Positions 6,149 through 9,877 of a stretch of DNA of 9,877 nt are shown piece by piece. The stretch lies in assembly GCA_003501665.1 (NCBI GenBank), contig DNOQ01000478.1:5361-15237 (forward strand). Reading direction: 5' to 3'. Numbering within the stretch: the stretch's first letter is position 1; each line of letters begins with the position of its first letter. The position numbers and the translations under genes were made by a program. The notes below the pieces were generated by a model. The model saw only the letters and a program-made list of their open reading frames with translations, was not told the origin of the DNA and did not search any database. The stretch comes from Bacteroidales bacterium. GTDB taxonomy: Bacteria; Bacteroidota; Bacteroidia; Bacteroidales; VadinHA17.

Positions 6149-7297
6149 TTAGTTATGATTAGCAGCGTAATTTGCCATAGCAACAAATCTTTCTTCCATA
6201 ACATCAACATTATATAGTTCCCTGACAATTTTTTGAACACTTTCTTTCATTCTATTTCGTTCACTCTGTTCATCCAACATCTGAATAATAGTCTGTGACA
6301 GACTTGAGATATCGTTGTAGATATAATTTCTACCTGTCAAGCCGGGCGTAAATGCGCCATATTCGGGGCCATGTAAAGTAGAACAATCGTGTGTAATAAC
6401 AGGTAGTCCATATCCAAAAGCATGAAGCATGCTTAACCCTACAGAAGCAGGATGGACAAATAGTTGTGACGATAAGAAGTACGGAGCAAGTTTTTCCTCC
6501 TCATAAATCGGGCCTATAAATGAAACATGATCTTCAATCCTAAGCGTTCTTGAAAGATTTTTAAGACTTACTTCTTCGTGACCACCCCCGATTGCACACC
6601 ATAATAGGTTAGGTATTTTCTCTACTATTTTTGGGATGGCAAAAAGTACTAGCTCAAATTTATTTTTAGGATCTAGTCTCGCCGTAGAGACTAAAACTAT
6701 TCTACTTTCAAATCCATTAGTCAACTTCCATTCTTTCAATTTTTCCTCTGGCCATAATTGAATAACTTCTTCTATTTTCTTTTGATCCAGGCCGTTGTTC
6801 ATTCCTAAAATAAATTGACTTTTAAATCCCTTAATTCTTAGGAATTCGGCCTCTTTATCTGTATAAACAAATATCAGTGGAAAAATCCGCGACCATATTA
6901 ATCGTATATATTCAGCAAATTTATTGCCACGATATGAGTGGGCCATCGTCCAGAGAACTACCTTTTTGTTTATAATTCGAAGATAGGTTGCAAATAATGC
7001 GTCTGATAAAACACGTGGATTCCCATCAATAAAAACTACATCAAAATCATTAATTATCTCGCGCCATGGCAGAAACTGCCAGGCTATTTTCTCCTTTTTA
7101 GCAGATATATATTTGATGATTTTGACATTATCCTTGTATTGCTCGTGGATGGAAATCAGATTCATTCCGGGCATTGAATCCTGGCAAAACACCCTAACAT
7201 AAATATCATTTCTTATGAAAAGCCTGTCGTAGAAACCTTTCCTATAGGTGGTAATGATGTTTGTAATTATAGCAATTCTTATCTTGATTTTCTCCAT
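6149..7297 (-). CDS. GT4-like glycosyltransferase with a non-canonical E-x7-E region
   Basis: A 382-residue GT-B protein. The N-domain opens with IRIAIITNIITTYRKGFYDRL. The C-domain has VSTARLDPKNKFELVL (203-218), AIGGGHEE (235-242), FIGPIY (260-265) and the donor-site region HPASVGLSMLHAFGYGLPV (282-300). In standard GT4 enzymes that region reads E-x7-E. Here the first Glu is absent and the second position is His292, followed by the THDCSTLHGPEY stretch. I recall a subgroup with this VGLS-x-LHAF pattern, so this is probably a divergent but active family rather than a broken gene. The frame is intact and full length. The gene starts 10 bases after the propeller gene and ends 11 bases before the next glycosyltransferase. 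Its role as a repeat-unit glycosyltransferase is inferred from context. Confidence 0.85.
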   Translation of the reverse strand: MEKIKIRIAIITNIITTYRKGFYDRLFIRNDIYVRVFCQDSMPGMNLISIHEQYKDNVKIIKYISAKKEKIAWQFLPWREIINDFDVVFIDGNPRVLSDALFATYLRIINKKVVLWTMAHSYRGNKFAEYIRLIWSRIFPLIFVYTDKEAEFLRIKGFKSQFILGMNNGLDQKKIEEVIQLWPEEKLKEWKLTNGFESRIVLVSTARLDPKNKFELVLFAIPKIVEKIPNLLWCAIGGGHEEVSLKNLSRTLRIEDHVSFIGPIYEEEKLAPYFLSSQLFVHPASVGLSMLHAFGYGLPVITHDCSTLHGPEYGAFTPGLTGRNYIYNDISSLSQTIIQMLDEQSERNRMKESVQKIVRELYNVDVMEERFVAMANYAANHN

Positions 7298-7307
7298 TAA
7301 TATTTAT

Positions 7308-8648
7308 TTAAAGCAATTTTTTCGTCTCTATATCAATCATATAAATCTGACGTGAGCCTTCATGAATTGAATCAAAAGCAATTTTGGTACCGTGCATATC
7401 CCACCTTGGATGTAGATCACAGTGTAATCCGCTTCGGGTAAAAGCCAGGTTCTTTTCTTGAATTCCTTTTAATATCTTAGTGTCTACACCAGAAAAGTAT
7501 TTTTCACTATCTGATAAATCAGGCTTTTCTGTTATCATCTTAAAATGCCCCAAACCTATTTGTTTGTTCATTGGAAAATTATAAAGCATAAGGTTCCTGA
7601 TGCCATCTTTATCTGGATAAGTGTCGGTTATGATCCAATCCCTGTTTAACGGGCAGAACATGGGATGGCCATCTTCGGTAAGAACACCATCTGCTATTTT
7701 ATTATACGTGTTATCTCCTGAATCTTTAACCAGAATAAATCCGGTTTTAGCGGAGATTTGTTGTTTTATTAATGCTTTAACAATTTTTTTACCCGCCTTG
7801 GAAAACATAGATATATAAGGTAATGCAAGCAAACGGTTCGATCTTAATGATTCCAAATTACTGTTGACTCTCCCAAAAATAAAGATAGTATTATCATCTT
7901 TCCAGTCGAAATGACTTAAGTATCCGGTGGCCAAACATCGTATATCATTCCCATCTATTCCGATAGTCATTAGCCTTGTTAATTCGCCACCATCCGGCAA
8001 TGGATATCTGTGTAAAAAAGCCAAACGTTTGTTTGATGGATTCAATAATAAATGAGTTAAATAATGATGCCCAAAAGATCTACTTGCCGATTTTTCTGGG
8101 ACATCTGCGACTGCCTTGATGGAAACCAAAAGTTCCTTTCTGCTGCTATTTAGGTCACCAACCCAAATACCATCATTACCAGGTAAGGAGTCAAATCTGG
8201 TACTATCTTCAATACCTGGATAACCATAAGCGCCAAGACGGAAAAGTCGTGCATAATTAATTGAATATGCAAGGTCTCCATTTTTATTCAGATTATGACA
8301 CGCAAATGGATAACTTGAGACAATTTTATTTGTGATGGTATCATAAACATCACAAGCCCATTTATTTTCTCTTATGTTGTTAACAATGAACTGGTTCGTT
8401 TCTCCAACCCATTGCGATCTTGCCCCTTGAGGAAAATTAAAGGCACTTGTTGAGCCTAATCTGAAAAACCTCCCTTCTTGGTTGACATAACCCAATCCGG
8501 CTAGTTCGAGGGGGAAAGGTGGTCGATTAATAACTTCTACTTCCAGACTTAGAATTTTGTCACCCTTATTATTCCATGCTGGGAGGTCATGAAACCCAAA
8601 AAAATGATGTTTGGGAGGCTTTGTTACAGAAATTACTTTAGCTTCCAT
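7308..8648 (-). CDS. Predicted beta-propeller protein, oligogalacturonate-lyase / TolB-like
   Basis: A 446-residue protein with no signal peptide or membrane segment, so predicted cytoplasmic. It shows repeated propeller-blade patterns: HFFGFHDLPAWNNKGDKIL (15-33), LLLNPSNKRLAFLHRY (about 200-215), GHPMFCPLNRDWIITDTY (327-344) and LHPRWDMHGTKIAFDS (412-427), ending in the PD40-like REIY-type strand RQIYMIDIET. Histidines sit at blade starts (15, 20, 194, 195, 199, 246, 328, 409, 413), a layout resembling the metal- and substrate-binding face of PL22 oligogalacturonate lyases. No activity is proven. I chose the ATG at 8648: an upstream in-frame ATG at 8702 adds 18 residues lying entirely inside the preceding gene, while the 8648 start leads straight into propeller sequence. 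The start overlaps the preceding glycosyltransferase by 11 bases, and a GGAAG lies about 12 bases upstream. Position among glycosyltransferases implies a role in glycan assembly or modification. Confidence 0.8.
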   Translation of the reverse strand: MEAKVISVTKPPKHHFFGFHDLPAWNNKGDKILSLEVEVINRPPFPLELAGLGYVNQEGRFFRLGSTSAFNFPQGARSQWVGETNQFIVNNIRENKWACDVYDTITNKIVSSYPFACHNLNKNGDLAYSINYARLFRLGAYGYPGIEDSTRFDSLPGNDGIWVGDLNSSRKELLVSIKAVADVPEKSASRSFGHHYLTHLLLNPSNKRLAFLHRYPLPDGGELTRLMTIGIDGNDIRCLATGYLSHFDWKDDNTIFIFGRVNSNLESLRSNRLLALPYISMFSKAGKKIVKALIKQQISAKTGFILVKDSGDNTYNKIADGVLTEDGHPMFCPLNRDWIITDTYPDKDGIRNLMLYNFPMNKQIGLGHFKMITEKPDLSDSEKYFSGVDTKILKGIQEKNLAFTRSGLHCDLHPRWDMHGTKIAFDSIHEGSRQIYMIDIETKKLL

Positions 8649-9837
8649 TATTATTACTAACTTCCTTAATGAATAAATTAAGTTTCTGTGAGATTCCATC
8701 AATTGAAAACTCGGAGATCGTTCTCTTCTGTAGAACTAACGCCATTCTAGCACACTCTTGATAGTGCTCTATCACATATGTTATAGCCTGCCCTATTTCT
8801 TCTGGGTCTTCATTTTCATAAAAAGTCACTAATTTATTAAATTCATCATCAAAGCGACCGATTCTGCTGCTTACTATTGGACGGCCTGTAGATGCATATT
8901 CCATCATTTTAAACGGATAACCTGCACTTCCGGGTGGAACGCCCATATCACGAGTACTATTCAACAGGATATGTGCCTCATTGGACATAATCTTAATCAG
9001 TTCATCATGCTGAACAAAATCATGCAGAATTATTTTATGATACTTTGGAACTGTTGGTATTAATCCTACTGCATCCGTATCCAGTAATCCACTTCCATAC
9101 AATGTTAATTCACAGGAATATTTAACAAATGATAGTGCTTTTATTATTAAGTCTGGCCCCTTACTATAGTGAAGACCTCCAGCAAGAAGGAGTTTTACCG
9201 GAAATCCATTTGATAAGGTTTTTTCTTTAAATACAATGTTATCTATAACGTCCTCGCTTATTGCACCTGGTATATGTACTTTAGTCTTAACATTGCTGGT
9301 GTTAAGCATCTCTTTACCTGTTATTATTGCAGCATCAATTTGTTTAATCACATGCCTGAATAGTCTCAATTTTAGCCACTCAAACTTATTTTTTTGGCCT
9401 TTTAGGGCTTTATTAAAAATATTGTCCTCGTATTCTAATATGCAGTACCTGTTACTAAAAATAGGTAGGCATAATGCTGCATCCCAGGATATATTATAAA
9501 ACAGTAATAGGTCAAATTCTTGGTTTACCGATTTTTTCCGGAGTACTCGCCATAAAAGAATTGAGTTAATAAATGAGCACTTCCGAAAGCTTATAATCTC
9601 GGGATAAAAAATTTTGATTAATCCCTCTGGAAAGTAAACCACCTCTACGTATGACTTTATGAAGCGATTGCATATAGTAATTCCCGGGCTGAAGATAGTT
9701 ACATCGTGACCTCCTTTTAGCAAAGCTCTCGCTATAGCGGTACTTTTAAATGTAGCTGATACAGAAAATCTTTTTTCATTGCAATATTGCTTAATAAAAA
9801 GTGGTCCTAAGTAATTTGAAATATAGGCGATTTTCAT
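8638..9837 (-). CDS. GT4-family glycosyltransferase
   Basis: A 399-residue GT-B glycosyltransferase. The N-domain starts MKIAYISNYLGP and contains the acceptor-side segment FKSTAIARALLKGGHDVTIFSP (30-51). The C-domain carries LLLAGGLHYSKGPDLIIKAL (216-235), LYGSG (246-250) and the donor-binding region YPFKMMEYASTGRPIVSS (307-324). In that region F-K-x2-E (Glu313) matches the conserved glutamate region of many GT4 enzymes. It is full length and has no signal peptide. Its 3' end overlaps the beta-propeller gene by 11 bases, and its ATG either overlaps or closely follows the preceding gene. It is the first complete gene in transcription order here and one of the most A/T-rich. Sugar specificity is unknown. 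Confidence 0.85.
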   Translation of the reverse strand: MKIAYISNYLGPLFIKQYCNEKRFSVSATFKSTAIARALLKGGHDVTIFSPGITICNRFIKSYVEVVYFPEGLIKIFYPEIISFRKCSFINSILLWRVLRKKSVNQEFDLLLFYNISWDAALCLPIFSNRYCILEYEDNIFNKALKGQKNKFEWLKLRLFRHVIKQIDAAIITGKEMLNTSNVKTKVHIPGAISEDVIDNIVFKEKTLSNGFPVKLLLAGGLHYSKGPDLIIKALSFVKYSCELTLYGSGLLDTDAVGLIPTVPKYHKIILHDFVQHDELIKIMSNEAHILLNSTRDMGVPPGSAGYPFKMMEYASTGRPIVSSRIGRFDDEFNKLVTFYENEDPEEIGQAITYVIEHYQECARMALVLQKRTISEFSIDGISQKLNLFIKEVSNNNGS

Positions 9838-9877
9838 TTTTGCTCACTACAATAGTTGATCCTTATCAATACGTGTT
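9834..9877 (-). CDS. 3' end of an upstream gene, cut by the right window edge (frame ambiguous)
   Basis: Two minus-strand frames are open from the window edge into this region. One ends HVLIRINYCSEQK and stops with TGA at 9836..9834, forming an ATGA overlap with the glycosyltransferase start, as seen at two other junctions here. The other ends TRIDKDQLL and stops with TAG at 9849..9847, leaving a 9-base gap like the 10- and 11-base gaps elsewhere in the cluster. The third frame is closed near the edge. One of the two is very likely the end of the preceding operon gene, but the fragment is too short to choose between them or name a function. Confidence 0.4.
   Translation of the reverse strand, partial: HVLIRINYCSEQK

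Overview
The window is the interior of a surface-polysaccharide (O-antigen or capsule type) biosynthesis locus. Every credible gene lies on the minus strand, so transcription runs from high to low coordinates. Nine complete genes, a gene start cut by the left edge and a gene end cut by the right edge are packed with gaps of about 40 bases or less, or overlap by a few bases. No promoter, terminator, tRNA, rRNA, insertion sequence or CRISPR array is visible, so this looks like the middle of one long operon. Low GC, start codons without clear Shine-Dalgarno sequences, and a left-end epimerase of a type I associate with Bacteroides-like capsule loci suggest a Bacteroidota member. That assignment is inference.

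Right half, in transcription order (9837 to 4914): a GT4-type glycosyltransferase; a predicted cytoplasmic beta-propeller protein that resembles the oligogalacturonate lyase / TolB-like propeller group; then two more GT4-type glycosyltransferases, one lacking the usual E-x7-E motif and one with a cysteine-rich insert. These probably add successive sugars of the repeat unit. The propeller protein has no assigned role in such loci and is the most intriguing gene here.

Centre (4873 to 2320): a three-gene amidotransferase module. A WbpG/PseA-type PP-loop N-acetyl-sugar amidotransferase is followed by a HisH-type glutaminase and a HisF-type partner. HisF lacks the first catalytic aspartate of the histidine-pathway cyclase (Leu at position 11) but keeps the residues known to gate the ammonia tunnel. 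The module is predicted to turn an acetamido group on a nucleotide sugar into an acetamidino group rather than to make histidine.

Left end (2303 to 1): a WbuB-like glycosyltransferase of the N-acetyl-L-fucosamine transferase type, an NAD-dependent epimerase/dehydratase, and the first codons of another gene. Placed directly after the amidino module, the WbuB-like enzyme is a good candidate to transfer the amidino sugar, for example an FucNAm-type residue.

Base composition appears to change near 4.9 kb: sampled lines are about 40-50% GC on the left and about 28-38% on the right. This fits a mosaic of a conserved sugar-synthesis and assembly end joined to a variable glycosyltransferase block. 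The genes for making the precursor sugar, the flippase and the polymerase are not in the window.
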